This document shows, piece after piece, positions 1 to 6,568 of a stretch of DNA of 8,647 nt. Position 1 is the stretch's first letter, and each line of letters begins with the position of its first letter. The position numbers were made by a program, and so were the translations under genes. A model generated the notes under the pieces. The model saw only the letters and a list, made by a program, of their open reading frames with translations. It made no database searches and was not told the origin of the DNA. The stretch comes from Sulfurovum sp. (GTDB lineage Bacteria; Campylobacterota; Campylobacteria; Campylobacterales; Sulfurovaceae), in NCBI GenBank assembly GCA_030626265.1, contig DAOUPF010000037.1, positions 1 through 8,647 on the forward strand. Reading direction: 5' to 3'.

Positions 1-104
1 CCATTGATAAAGTAGTTTCTATTAGACATTAAAGCTAATGATTCAACGGCTACATTGTATGTACCAGCTACATTTTCTAGTGTGTTTGTTTTTATTTTAC
101 TCAT
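1..104 (-). CDS. Tail fibre-type protein, N-terminal part (runs off the left edge)
   Basis: Only the first 34 codons are in the window. The ATG at 104-102 shares ATGA with the stop of the gene before it, and GGGAG about seven bases upstream serves as ribosome binding site. The protein begins MSKIKTNTLENVAGTYNVAV. The KTNTLENVAGT stretch resembles the opening of many phage tail fibre and tail-associated proteins, and it echoes the neighbouring upstream gene (MSSKLKLKSTAGGSLSLAV). An in-frame ATG lies two codons further upstream, at 110, but it abuts the GGGAG and is a less likely start. The gene is probably the third member of the row of fibre genes. Its size and C-terminus cannot be seen. Confidence 0.6.
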   Translation of the reverse strand, partial: MSKIKTNTLENVAGTYNVAVESLALMSNRNYFIN

Positions 105-122
105 TTCCATCTCCCTATTGCT
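98..122 (-). repeat. Fibre-gene junction repeat, copy 1
   Basis: An exact 25-bp match to 514-538. On the minus strand it encodes the end of one gene (AIGRWK, stop) and, overlapping, the ribosome binding site and ATG of the next. It is a complete stop/start junction. Confidence 0.85.
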
Positions 123-520
123 GTTGCTACCCATCCGTAAGCTTGGTTACTTGATGATCCATCAGGATTCCATCTATATAGAGTCATCTGAGTTGAGGTG
201 ACACCATGTGCAGTAACTATAAAAGGAAGAGATGATCTACTCCCAGGTATAACTGTTGGTCCTCCTATAAAAGTAAAAGGAAAGGCATATATCCAACTTG
301 GATGTGCTGGAGAATCTCTCAAAGTGACAATTGCAGTACCATCAGGAAACTTAGTCCATTCACCAAATGCCCATGTCCCCCTTGTTATCCCATGATCTTC
401 ATCTAAAGGTTGGAATCCCTCATTAGGGACAACTAATGTTTCATCTGTTGCTAAAGCATCATCCACAGCAAGTGATAATGAACCGCCTGCTGTACTCTTT
501 AATTTTAATTTACTACTCAT
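101..520 (-). CDS. Small tail fibre/receptor-binding-like protein, paralogue 2
   Basis: 139 residues. The N-terminus (MSSKLKLKSTAGGSLSLAV) looks like a short fibre attachment stretch. Then come WTKFPDGT (55-62), YAFPFTFIGGPTV (78-90) and the terminal AIGRWK (134-139). The W-x-KFPDGT motif with later FP..F...P.V and a C-terminal aromatic/basic end is familiar from C-terminal beta-sandwich domains of phage tail fibres (gp53-like C-terminal type), which bind host receptors. The upstream neighbour has the same three landmarks at nearly the same spacing, so the two are paralogues. I chose the ATG at 520 because GGGAG lies at proper distance; the in-frame ATG at 526 directly touches that site. The start overlaps the upstream stop by four bases (ATGA). 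Function is inferred; no enzymatic motif is visible. Confidence 0.75.
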   Translation of the reverse strand: MSSKLKLKSTAGGSLSLAVDDALATDETLVVPNEGFQPLDEDHGITRGTWAFGEWTKFPDGTAIVTLRDSPAHPSWIYAFPFTFIGGPTVIPGSRSSLPFIVTAHGVTSTQMTLYRWNPDGSSSNQAYGWVATAIGRWK

Positions 521-538
521 TTCCATCTCCCTATTGCT
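514..538 (-). repeat. Fibre-gene junction repeat, copy 2
   Basis: An exact 25-bp match to 98-122, placed at the junction between the first and second small fibre paralogues. It carries GGGAG, the overlapping ATGA stop/start and the codons for the shared C-terminal GRWK. Confidence 0.85.
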
Positions 539-933
539 ACTATAGTGACTATTGATTTAGAAGCATCTTCACCTTTTTTCGTGTGCATACCAATTTCAAC
601 ACTACTAAAGGTAATTGTTCTTTCATATACCTGTAGAGCATAATAGTTATTTGCAGTAAAAGATACACTTGGATAGTCTATAAATGCCATAGGAAAGGTA
701 TACATACCAGTCCTAAAGTCAGAGTCACCCGATACTGTCCCAAAATGGTGACTTGTAGTGCTTTGATAACTTAATTCTGGTCCTTTTCCCGTACAAATTA
801 GTGTACCATCAGGAAACTTAATCCATGAACCATTTATATCTGAACCACTTTCAATACCACCATTGTCCTCAACTAAAGCAACTTCGCTATCATTACTATA
901 TAGCTTATCAGCTATGTATTTTAATATACCCAT
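517..933 (-). CDS. Small tail fibre/receptor-binding-like protein, paralogue 1
   Basis: 138 residues. The N-terminus (MGILKYIADKLYSND) differs from its paralogue downstream, while the rest keeps the same plan: WIKFPDGTLICTG (37-49), YTFPMAFIDYPSV (78-90) and the terminal AIGRWK (133-138). KFPDGTLIC is a recurrent motif in phage tail fibre and tip proteins. The start at 933 has AGGAG six bases upstream, and that AGGAG overlaps the TAG stop of the long fibre gene. Its own stop overlaps the next start as ATGA, so the two products are probably translationally coupled. The likely role is a distal receptor-binding or fibre-tip subunit. The assignment rests on motif resemblance and position. Confidence 0.75.
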   Translation of the reverse strand: MGILKYIADKLYSNDSEVALVEDNGGIESGSDINGSWIKFPDGTLICTGKGPELSYQSTTSHHFGTVSGDSDFRTGMYTFPMAFIDYPSVSFTANNYYALQVYERTITFSSVEIGMHTKKGEDASKSIVTIVAIGRWK

Positions 934-941
934 TTCATCTC

Positions 942-2042
942 CTAAATAATTGCTAGTACAGACTCATCAGGTATTGTAAGAGTAACACCATCAAGAATGG
1001 TAAACCCTCCAACAACACTAGCTGATACACCTGCCTGAAGCACTTGATCTGAACTCATTTCAATTGGATTACAGTTTACATATGACCAAAAAGAATCACC
1101 CTCTACACCATAAGTAGTAACTGATTTACCTTTATGATTTGTCTCAACTGGTAAGCCAAGTATCTTAGCCCAAACATTACCTGACGCATGAGTTACAAGA
1201 GCTAACCCTTCATCATCTGGAAACACTGATACTGGTACTTCATCAACTGTAACAACAGCTACATTGTTAACAGTTATAGAATCAGCTTCTATATTAGCTT
1301 CACTAACTAAATCACCAGTCATTACACTAGAACCATCTAATGGTAGAAAAGTATCCTGAACCTGACGTAGTGTTACTGCATCTGATAGATCAACACCAGC
1401 ACCCATACCAGTAACTCTATATCCACTCATTGGAATGTTACCTAACATAGGCTTAGAACCATCTCTTGCATAATAAACATCAGCACCAGAATCTTGTACT
1501 GAGTGAGTCCAACTATCACTATCTTGATTCCATATAATGTGGTCGTTGTTATGTACAGTCTTACCTAATAGATCACCAGCTACATACGTATACCCAGTAG
1601 ACTCATCAACACCCTCAATCAACCACAGAGCACCATTTGACTGACCACCAGTATCTGGATATTCATCACCTACTGTAGGTGTCCAAGAGCCTACGAATCT
1701 AAAGGTAGATGATGTAAGTAGGTATGCTTGTCTTAAAGGAATAGCATGATCTTCATTTGAAGCTAATCCAACATCAAATGAATGAGCTGGACTTCCTGAA
1801 ATGAAAGCAAACCTTGCATCAGCTTCAGCCTTATCATATACATTGGTAGCTAAGATAGCATCATTAAGTACATCTTCTATAGATAGTGATGGATCACCCT
1901 TCATAGGAATGTGAGAAGCATTAATCATTTGGTATTGTTTAGTTATACCACCTCTAACCTGCTGTACCCCACCAACACCAAATTGAATGTCCTCTACAAC
2001 TATACGTTCTTTAAGAACTTGTACAACAGTTATATCATTCAT
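942..2042 (-). CDS. Tail fibre protein
   Basis: 366 residues. Residues 5-60 form an N-terminal domain (IVVEDIQFG, QVRGG, INASHIP, SIEDVL) typical of the virion-attachment end of podovirus fibres. It is duplicated as the separate 69-residue protein encoded just upstream. Residues 115-185 (FVGSWTPTVG ... DHIIWNQDSDSW) resemble a small fibre module seen in many tail proteins. Residues 197-245 contain the common fibre pattern KPMLGNIPMSGYRVTGMGAGVDLSDAVTLRQVQ followed by MTGDL. The C-terminus (GFTILDGVTLTIPDESVLAII) matches a beta-rich ending often seen in fibre and structural proteins. The start codon overlaps the previous stop as TAATG, with AGGT about ten bases upstream. No chaperone or depolymerase active site is recognisable. 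It likely forms the shaft that connects host-binding tips to the tail. Confidence 0.82.
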   Translation of the reverse strand: MNDITVVQVLKERIVVEDIQFGVGGVQQVRGGITKQYQMINASHIPMKGDPSLSIEDVLNDAILATNVYDKAEADARFAFISGSPAHSFDVGLASNEDHAIPLRQAYLLTSSTFRFVGSWTPTVGDEYPDTGGQSNGALWLIEGVDESTGYTYVAGDLLGKTVHNNDHIIWNQDSDSWTHSVQDSGADVYYARDGSKPMLGNIPMSGYRVTGMGAGVDLSDAVTLRQVQDTFLPLDGSSVMTGDLVSEANIEADSITVNNVAVVTVDEVPVSVFPDDEGLALVTHASGNVWAKILGLPVETNHKGKSVTTYGVEGDSFWSYVNCNPIEMSSDQVLQAGVSASVVGGFTILDGVTLTIPDESVLAII

Positions 2043-2251
2043 TATGCTATACCTGCGTTATCCAACAACTGTTTTAATACATCAGCTATTGATCTGTTAG
2101 CATCATAAGGTATAGTAGATGCATTAATCTGAGTACCCTCCACTCTTTGACCAGCTCTAATCTGAATAACCTTAGTAAGTCCAAACTCAATATCCTGAGC
2201 AACTATCTTTTGTTTTACATATACATTCTTTTTATCTATTACTTCTGCCAT
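2042..2251 (-). CDS. Stand-alone fibre N-terminal-domain protein (69 aa)
   Basis: 69 residues, and essentially all of them align with the first ~60 residues of the tail fibre encoded immediately downstream. Shared blocks in order are KIV..DI.FG, V.Q.R.G, INAS.IP and SI.DVL. The ribosome binding site AGGAG is formed by the last Arg codons and stop of the adaptor gene upstream; the ATG follows at proper spacing. The stop overlaps the fibre start by one base (TAATG). There is no shaft or tip domain. It may be a fibre anchor or adaptor that pairs with the fibre's N-terminus, a competitor that sets fibre number, or the remnant of a second fibre gene. The clean overlaps on both sides argue for an expressed gene. 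Confidence 0.75.
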   Translation of the reverse strand: MAEVIDKKNVYVKQKIVAQDIEFGLTKVIQIRAGQRVEGTQINASTIPYDANRSIADVLKQLLDNAGIA

Positions 2252-2253
2252 GA

Positions 2254-3324
2254 TTATCTCCTAAATGGTCCTTGATATTGTGTAACCCTTGCACCTGTGT
2301 CATCGTGCGCCTCAAGTGATGATAGTGTTTTAGCTTTTTGTAACTCTCTACCATACCTACCAATAAATGCTTGTCCACGCTCTATATTACCTGCATCATT
2401 ATCATCCATTAGGGCGTAACCAGCAACATAGTATTTAAGTGCGGTTGCCCATATATTAGATAAGATAAGTGGTGCGTTTTTTGTTGAAACATCAGGTGGT
2501 ATAGCAGTGTAGAATACTTTAAGAACTGATTCACCCTCTATGATGGAAGCAACTGCTCCCCAAGTGTCTGACATATATCCTGCGTTCATATCGAGTTCAG
2601 TTATTACACCAAATAGTTCGATATCTACAACATCAAGATTTTGAGCTATGCCTACTTCTGATGCTACACCCATTGGTCTAGCTGCCCAATCTATATGTTG
2701 AGTTACACCATCTACAGTCTCGTCTATAGTGTAGTAATCAACAAACACTCCCCATATAGTTTCCTCAGGGTCTGCATCAACAGCTGTAACATTAATGTCA
2801 ACTACTGAACCAGTATAAACACCAAGCACACTATCCATAGATGCAAAATCACCATCTTCACCCATATCAGAAATAACACCCTCTACATCCTGCATAACTA
2901 ATTGAGTATCTGAATCCATTTGAACACCTTGATATGTAGGTATATAAAACATATCTCCACTAGGTATTGGGAATACTTCTATTTTGTTCATAGGGATAGA
3001 GTCTTTAATAATGTGTTGAACCACTTCACCCTCTACAGATCTCCAGTCAGGACTGAGATTGTCAAAGTCATCTTTAGTTTTAAAGGTTGTTTTTCTTGAT
3101 AGTGTTTCAATACGATGAACTAAAAGAACATCTTCAGGTAGATCATACAAATAGTTACCTACTACAAGAGGTATATATGACTCTCTTCTAAACATAGCAG
3201 TGTTTAGACATATATCCTTTTGTGCCTCATCAACAAGGTCTAACAATCTGTCTGTAGACCAACGTTCTTCTTTAGTGTCACCTAAAGCAAACCTTGCCTT
3301 ATCAACTATTATATGTGCTAGCAT
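2254..3324 (-). CDS. Head-tail adaptor-like virion protein
   Basis: 356 residues from the ATG at 3324. A GTG nine bases upstream (3333) is in frame, but it lies inside the ribosome binding site AAAGGTGG, so ATG is preferred. The N-terminal third (ARFALGDTKEERWSTDRLLDLVDEAQKDI, then YLYDLPEDVLLVHRIETL) is the pattern of phage adaptor proteins of the DUF6682 type. The C-terminal part (LKVFYTAIPPDV ... ALKYYVAGYALMDDNDAGNIERGQAFIGRYGRELQ) carries the helical end of that family. Between them, about residues 125-265 form an acidic beta-rich insert with repeated GV-x-x-D/E motifs. In related phages this protein sits under the portal and connects it to the tail. The position after the capsid genes and before the fibres fits. 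The family is recognised by pattern only. Confidence 0.7.
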   Translation of the reverse strand: MLAHIIVDKARFALGDTKEERWSTDRLLDLVDEAQKDICLNTAMFRRESYIPLVVGNYLYDLPEDVLLVHRIETLSRKTTFKTKDDFDNLSPDWRSVEGEVVQHIIKDSIPMNKIEVFPIPSGDMFYIPTYQGVQMDSDTQLVMQDVEGVISDMGEDGDFASMDSVLGVYTGSVVDINVTAVDADPEETIWGVFVDYYTIDETVDGVTQHIDWAARPMGVASEVGIAQNLDVVDIELFGVITELDMNAGYMSDTWGAVASIIEGESVLKVFYTAIPPDVSTKNAPLILSNIWATALKYYVAGYALMDDNDAGNIERGQAFIGRYGRELQKAKTLSSLEAHDDTGARVTQYQGPFRR

Positions 3325-3361
3325 GCAAACCACCTTTCTTTAGTTATCTGTAAAGATAAGA

Positions 3362-3381
3362 GAGAGCACCTAAGTGCCCTC
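3362..3381 (-). terminator. Possible intrinsic terminator or attenuator between head and adaptor genes
   Basis: On the minus strand the RNA can form GAGGGCAC-UUAG-GUGCUCUC, an eight-pair stem with one G-U wobble and a four-base loop, followed by a pyrimidine-rich tail (UCUUAUCUUU). The plus-strand reading has an A-C mismatch instead of the wobble, so the structure suits leftward transcription. It lies in the only sizeable gap (64 bp) of the leftward gene block, just after the stop of the repeat protein. The U-tract is interrupted, so termination may be partial. That would allow high capsid expression and lower adaptor and fibre expression. Confidence 0.4.
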
Positions 3382-3388
3382 AATATCA

Positions 3389-3613
3389 CTACTTTTTAGT
3401 AGTCTTTGTTTTGGAGCCAACCGCTTCTTTGGCTTTATCAAGTGCAGATTTAGTATCTACCACTGGCTCTTTATCAGCTACTGGGGCTTTAACAGCCTCA
3501 GGAACTTTATCAGCTACTGGGGCTTTAACAGCCTCAGGAACTTTATCAGCTTCCGGAACCTCATCAACTTCGACATCTGTTGGTGTGTTTATTGTTGCTA
3601 AATACGCTGCCAT
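3389..3613 (-). CDS. Small Pro/Ala/Lys/Glu repeat protein, function unknown
   Basis: 74 residues. After a short N-terminus (MAAYLATINTPTDVEVDEV) the centre is built of a 12-residue repeat, DKVPEAVKAPVA, with two complete copies and degenerate flanking ones. It ends in a basic tail (GSKTKTTKK). The composition predicts an extended, disordered chain with alternating charge. The start at 3613 is firm: GGAGGG, formed by the last Gly codons of the upstream gene, sits right before TAATATG. Its place directly after the capsid and the small virion protein suggests a head-associated or assembly role, but nothing in the sequence proves it. I do not recognise a family. Confidence 0.65.
   Translation of the reverse strand: MAAYLATINTPTDVEVDEVPEADKVPEAVKAPVADKVPEAVKAPVADKEPVVDTKSALDKAKEAVGSKTKTTKK
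3469..3550 (-). repeat. 36-bp tandem repeat inside the small repeat protein
   Basis: Two exact 36-bp copies (3469-3504 and 3505-3540) and ten bases of a third (3541-3550). The unit is a multiple of three and encodes 12 residues (DKVPEAVKAPVA register), so copy number can change without breaking the frame. The exact identity of the two copies indicates a recent duplication. Confidence 0.9.
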
Positions 3614-3614
3614 A

Positions 3615-4064
3615 TTACCCTCCGTACATACCGTTATTGGTATTAATTGCTGTAAATTGAGCTACAACTTTCATTAAGCCATTAGCCACCGCTTCTGTTT
3701 GATCTAATGTCAAAGCAACAGAGATTGTTGTAGGTGCATCAACGTAAATATCTGCAACTGCTGATACAGTAATGCCCTTAGCTGTTATAGGAGCAGCTGT
3801 AATAAGAACAACTGGTGTTGGTGCATTCAACGTTACATTAGCTGCACCTAAACCTACTTGTTCTACAACTAAGTATACTTTGTGAAGCACTGAAAACGCT
3901 GGTACAGTACAAACTACATACTCATCAGCAGCTATTGCATACTGAGGATCAGCTCCCATTCTTAGATTAGCTGGTACCAATGTTGACGGTACAGCACCTG
4001 TTAGAGACTCTACAACACGTCTCAAGTTGTTTGTGAATTGACTCAAAAGATTTTTTATTGCCAT
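3615..4064 (-). CDS. Probable small virion (head decoration or capsid-associated) protein
   Basis: 149 residues. An amphipathic N-terminal helix (MAIKNLLSQFTNNLRRVVESL) is followed by a long Val/Ala/Thr-rich stretch that looks all-beta (YVVCTVPAFSVLHKVYLVVEQV, ANVTLN, VVLITAAPITAKGITVSAVADIYV, TTISVALTLDQTEA) and ends in GGMYGG-like glycines. It lies directly after the major capsid gene, with AAGGAGATGAA forming the ribosome binding site beside the capsid stop. Small beta-rich proteins in this position are often head decoration or stabilising proteins in phages with N4 gp56-type capsids. The assignment is positional and compositional. No diagnostic motif is visible. Confidence 0.65.
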   Translation of the reverse strand: MAIKNLLSQFTNNLRRVVESLTGAVPSTLVPANLRMGADPQYAIAADEYVVCTVPAFSVLHKVYLVVEQVGLGAANVTLNAPTPVVLITAAPITAKGITVSAVADIYVDAPTTISVALTLDQTEAVANGLMKVVAQFTAINTNNGMYGG

Positions 4065-4073
4065 TTCATCTCC

Positions 4074-5237
4074 TTATGTATTGATTCTAGCGAATGTATC
4101 AACAGCAGCAATACCATAATGGTAACCAGCTTGTTTAGCATCTGCATAGTCTTCGTTGTCAGCATAAAGCACTGTTGCTTGAGTGTTAGTCCACATCTCC
4201 ATACCTGAACCTGAAGTGATAGCATAGTCATCACTTTCTTCAAATAAGTAGTCTGGTGCTTTACCATCAGCAACTTGTAGTGCACCTGCACCTAAGATAA
4301 GTGAACGAGATGCAATAATACCAGCATCATCAAAGCCAGTCTCACCCGTAAACACACCACTCTCATGTAGCTGTCTAAGCCCTGCAATTTCAACCTCTGA
4401 ACCAGTCAGTGAGTTGTCAAATGTTTGACCAAAGAAGTTCAATTTGTCAACGATCATAAATGAACCAATAGTACCAAGTACTGATTTAATTAATCTATTT
4501 CCGTTACCTCTTACATCAGCTTGAGCTAAGATGTTTTGAGTTACTGAATTCTTAATGAAGTCACGATGTACCCAAGGGTCAATCATCAACAACCACATAC
4601 TTCTACCATCTGCTAGCTTGAATGGTCTCATAGGTGCACGATCAATACCAGAAGTATAATCTCTACCTGTCTTAACAATGGCTTCTAAATCCATCATAAA
4701 GTCTAAGTCCATTACATCCGCTTCAAGTAAATCAGCAATTGCAGCTTTACCATTAGGTCTGATAATGTGAGTATTAACTCCACCATTAAGGAAACCTTGT
4801 CCTGCATCAAACAACCATTGATCTCTTTTACGAACATTCCAGTCACCTAATAGTGAACGTGAATGAGTATGCTGAGATAAGTTTAGGTTACCAATGTTAA
4901 CAGCATCAAAGTCATCACCATTATCAAGACCATGTCTTACTCTTGTTACTCTGATCTTATCAGAGAATTGTTTCTTTTGCTCTTCATTTCCACGAAGTCG
5001 CTCTTTACCTTTTACACCTCTACCAGAAGCATTACCATCCCACTGAAACTCAACTTCATGACCATCTTTCTTACTGATGTCTGTAGTTGTAAAAACGATA
5101 GACTCTTTTGAGTTACCTTTTAAACCATCCCATTGTGATTGTGAACTTTTCTGAAGAAGTCCCTCTAGCATCCATTTCTTACGTTCAATTGTTGAACCTA
5201 AGTTTACGATACCAGTCTGATCAATTGCTTGTGACAT
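4074..5237 (-). CDS. Major capsid protein, N4 gp56-like family
   Basis: 387 residues, close to the length of the N4 gp56 capsid protein. Recognisable family stretches include an N-terminal arm (residues 1-60), the basic RVTRVRHGLDNGDDFDAVNIGNLN segment, FKLADGRSMWLLMIDPWVHRDF in the centre, and the C-terminal block SRSLILGAGAL ... EESDDYAITSGSGMEMWTNTQATVLYADNEDYADAKQAGYHYGIAAVDTFARI. It would form the icosahedral shell. The gene follows the scaffold by nine bases and starts at an ATG with AAGGA upstream, overlapping the context of the scaffold stop. No protease gene or obvious cleavage signal is seen nearby. The scaffold-capsid gene order supports the call. I recognise the family from sequence pattern, not from a search. 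Confidence 0.85.
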   Translation of the reverse strand: MSQAIDQTGIVNLGSTIERKKWMLEGLLQKSSQSQWDGLKGNSKESIVFTTTDISKKDGHEVEFQWDGNASGRGVKGKERLRGNEEQKKQFSDKIRVTRVRHGLDNGDDFDAVNIGNLNLSQHTHSRSLLGDWNVRKRDQWLFDAGQGFLNGGVNTHIIRPNGKAAIADLLEADVMDLDFMMDLEAIVKTGRDYTSGIDRAPMRPFKLADGRSMWLLMIDPWVHRDFIKNSVTQNILAQADVRGNGNRLIKSVLGTIGSFMIVDKLNFFGQTFDNSLTGSEVEIAGLRQLHESGVFTGETGFDDAGIIASRSLILGAGALQVADGKAPDYLFEESDDYAITSGSGMEMWTNTQATVLYADNEDYADAKQAGYHYGIAAVDTFARINT

Positions 5238-5246
5238 ATCTATTCC

Positions 5247-5990
5247 TTATAGAGATGCATTTTTATACATCTCCTCTAATGTTTGGTCAGTTGGAACCTT
5301 ATCTGTATCAGCATAAGAACCCGCTTCACCAATATTGGTAACGTTAGTCACTACTTCATTCTCAACACGTTTAGGTGTATCTAAGTAGTTCTTAACATCC
5401 CAAAGCCAAGCCTCAAAGTCCATACCTTGTTCAAGCTTCTTAGCTATTCTAGGTGGAACATCATTAGCTATAATGTCGTCAGTCAGGGTAAACCCTGTCT
5501 TCTCTGTGAACTCTGTCAATACTTGCTTTCGTCTATCCATCTCGAAGTTACGACTAGCATTCTGTGATGCTTCTGTTGTCGTTGCTATGACGAGTTTTTT
5601 AGCTTCTGCCAACTTAACTTGTTCTAACTTTTGTTTTTCTAAATACCATTTATCAACATCTTCAAACTTCAAACTATCTAAATGAGCTTGTTCATCATCG
5701 GTGAAGGTTATAGTTGTAACTTGTGTAACCAAGCTATCATTTGCTGCTTCCAACTCCTTAATGCGTTGTTGACCTTTGGTGTATCCAGATTGTGTATCCC
5801 TACGCTGTTTCTCCACAACGACAAATTCCTTTAGATCAGCTGGAATATCGTCTGGTAAGATAACATTGTTGTTCTCATCTAGCTGGGCACTGTTAAGTAC
5901 CTCATTAGCTCTTTGGCCAAGAGTTAAATTGGCTTGCTCTTCAGTGACTTGTGTTTCAGTCGACTGGGGTGATGTTTGGTCTAGTCCCAT
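5247..5990 (-). CDS. Scaffolding protein
   Basis: 247 residues, highly charged and rich in Glu, Lys, Gln and Asp, with no cysteine. Helical, coiled-coil-prone stretches lie at about 60-95 (EKQRRDTQSGYTKGQQRIKELEA) and 105-170 (DDEQAHLDSLKFEDVDKWYLEKQKLEQVKLAEAKK). The N-terminal 30 residues and the C-terminal tail (TDKVPTDQTLEEMYKNASL) look flexible. The QSGYTKGQQRIKELE pattern is typical of podovirus scaffolds, which guide capsid protein assembly and then leave the procapsid. It is the first gene of the leftward unit and sits directly before the capsid gene, as expected. The start at 5990 has AAGGAGT six bases upstream. Confidence 0.8.
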   Translation of the reverse strand: MGLDQTSPQSTETQVTEEQANLTLGQRANEVLNSAQLDENNNVILPDDIPADLKEFVVVEKQRRDTQSGYTKGQQRIKELEAANDSLVTQVTTITFTDDEQAHLDSLKFEDVDKWYLEKQKLEQVKLAEAKKLVIATTTEASQNASRNFEMDRRKQVLTEFTEKTGFTLTDDIIANDVPPRIAKKLEQGMDFEAWLWDVKNYLDTPKRVENEVVTNVTNIGEAGSYADTDKVPTDQTLEEMYKNASL

Positions 5991-6079
5991 AATGACTCCT
6001 TATTTTTTTATGTTCCTTAGTATATACAATTTAAGCTTTACTTAAGCTTAATTGGATACAATTATATAAAGGATTACAA
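5991..6079. promoter_or_regulatory. Divergent control region between structural and terminase units
   Basis: This 89-bp gap holds the starts of both transcription units. AT-rich -10-like hexamers are visible in both directions: TACAAT at 6057-6062 for the rightward unit and TATACT on the minus strand (6026-6021) for the leftward unit. No convincing -35 box accompanies either. Ribosome binding sites are AAAGGA for the small terminase and AAGGAGT for the scaffold. The repeated TTAAGCTT element lies between the two candidate -10 boxes. The promoters are inferred, and a phage-encoded polymerase or activator may be used. Confidence 0.4.
6031..6051. repeat. TTAAGCTT repeat pair, candidate operator
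   Basis: TTAAGCTT occurs at 6031-6038 and again at 6042-6049, eleven bases apart, which is about one helical turn. The same bases form an inverted repeat (TTAAGCTT, five-base spacer, AAGCTTAA). It is centred between the divergent genes, so it could bind a regulator of both units. No regulator gene is in the window. Confidence 0.4.
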
Positions 6080-6568
6080 ATGACTAACACACGCATTAAG
6101 ATTGAAGCTGAACTTACACTTGGTAAATCACCCAAGGAATTAGCTGAAAAGTATAACACCAGCTATGGTACTATACTTAGTTGGAAAAAGAAACTATTAG
6201 AAACTAATAATGACGTATCTACACTCGTAGCTATTGAACCTCAAGTACTTCATGCGGTAGCAGAGAGAGTCAAACTAGAAGCACCTAAAGACATAGCCAA
6301 GAAGATTGACGCTGTTGTTGAAGGTGTAACTAGTATGCAAGCACTAGAACCTAAATTCCAAGCTGTTGTTCTCAAACTATTAACAAGAGCAGAGACACTA
6401 GCAGATGATAAAGAACTCTCCATCAAAGACTGGGCACTATTAGGTCAAGGTATAGGCAACCTATACACTAACATCTTTAACAAAAGCGGTGTTAATGTAA
6501 ACGTTCTTAATAACACTCAAGTTAATGGGGAGAAAATGCAACTCTTCAAGTCAAGCCTATCCAAATGA
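6080..6568 (+). CDS. terS: Terminase small subunit
   Basis: 162 residues. The N-terminal 40 residues form a helix-turn-helix (IEAELTLGKSPKELAEKYNTSYGTILSWKKKL), the usual DNA-recognition module of small terminases. The middle (65-135) is helical and suits the oligomerising core: ERVKLEAPKDIAKKIDAVVEGV, then FQAVVLKLLTRAETLADDKELSIKDWALLGQGIGNLYTNIF. The C-terminal tail (NVNVLNNTQVNGEKMQLFKSSLSK) would contact the large subunit. The start follows AAAGGA by seven bases. The large terminase lies 66 bp downstream, with a tiny ORF between. The role is to bind the packaging site and hand DNA to the large subunit. The helix-turn-helix plus location make the call good, though a transcription regulator with the same fold cannot be fully excluded. 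Confidence 0.8.
   Translation: MTNTRIKIEAELTLGKSPKELAEKYNTSYGTILSWKKKLLETNNDVSTLVAIEPQVLHAVAERVKLEAPKDIAKKIDAVVEGVTSMQALEPKFQAVVLKLLTRAETLADDKELSIKDWALLGQGIGNLYTNIFNKSGVNVNVLNNTQVNGEKMQLFKSSLSK

Noticed and set aside
936..960. Possible third copy of the fibre junction at the end of the long fibre gene
   Set aside because: TAGCAAT and GGAGATG-AAATG are shared, but bases are inserted between and GRWK is not encoded; the similarity may come mainly from the ribosome binding site.
1911..2108. Plus-strand open frame across the fibre junction
   Set aside because: It opposes two well-supported minus-strand genes and has no ribosome binding site or recognisable protein pattern.
3374..3677. Plus-strand open frames opposite the repeat protein, including a Ser/Thr/Gly/Ala-rich one
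   Set aside because: They exist only as the reverse of the 36-bp repeat, have no ribosome binding site and cut across firmly supported minus-strand genes.
4055..4291. Minus-strand open frame of 78 codons overlapping the capsid gene end
   Set aside because: It is a shifted-frame shadow of the capsid gene; its composition (Met/Leu/Lys/Gln rich) and lack of a ribosome binding site do not support a gene.
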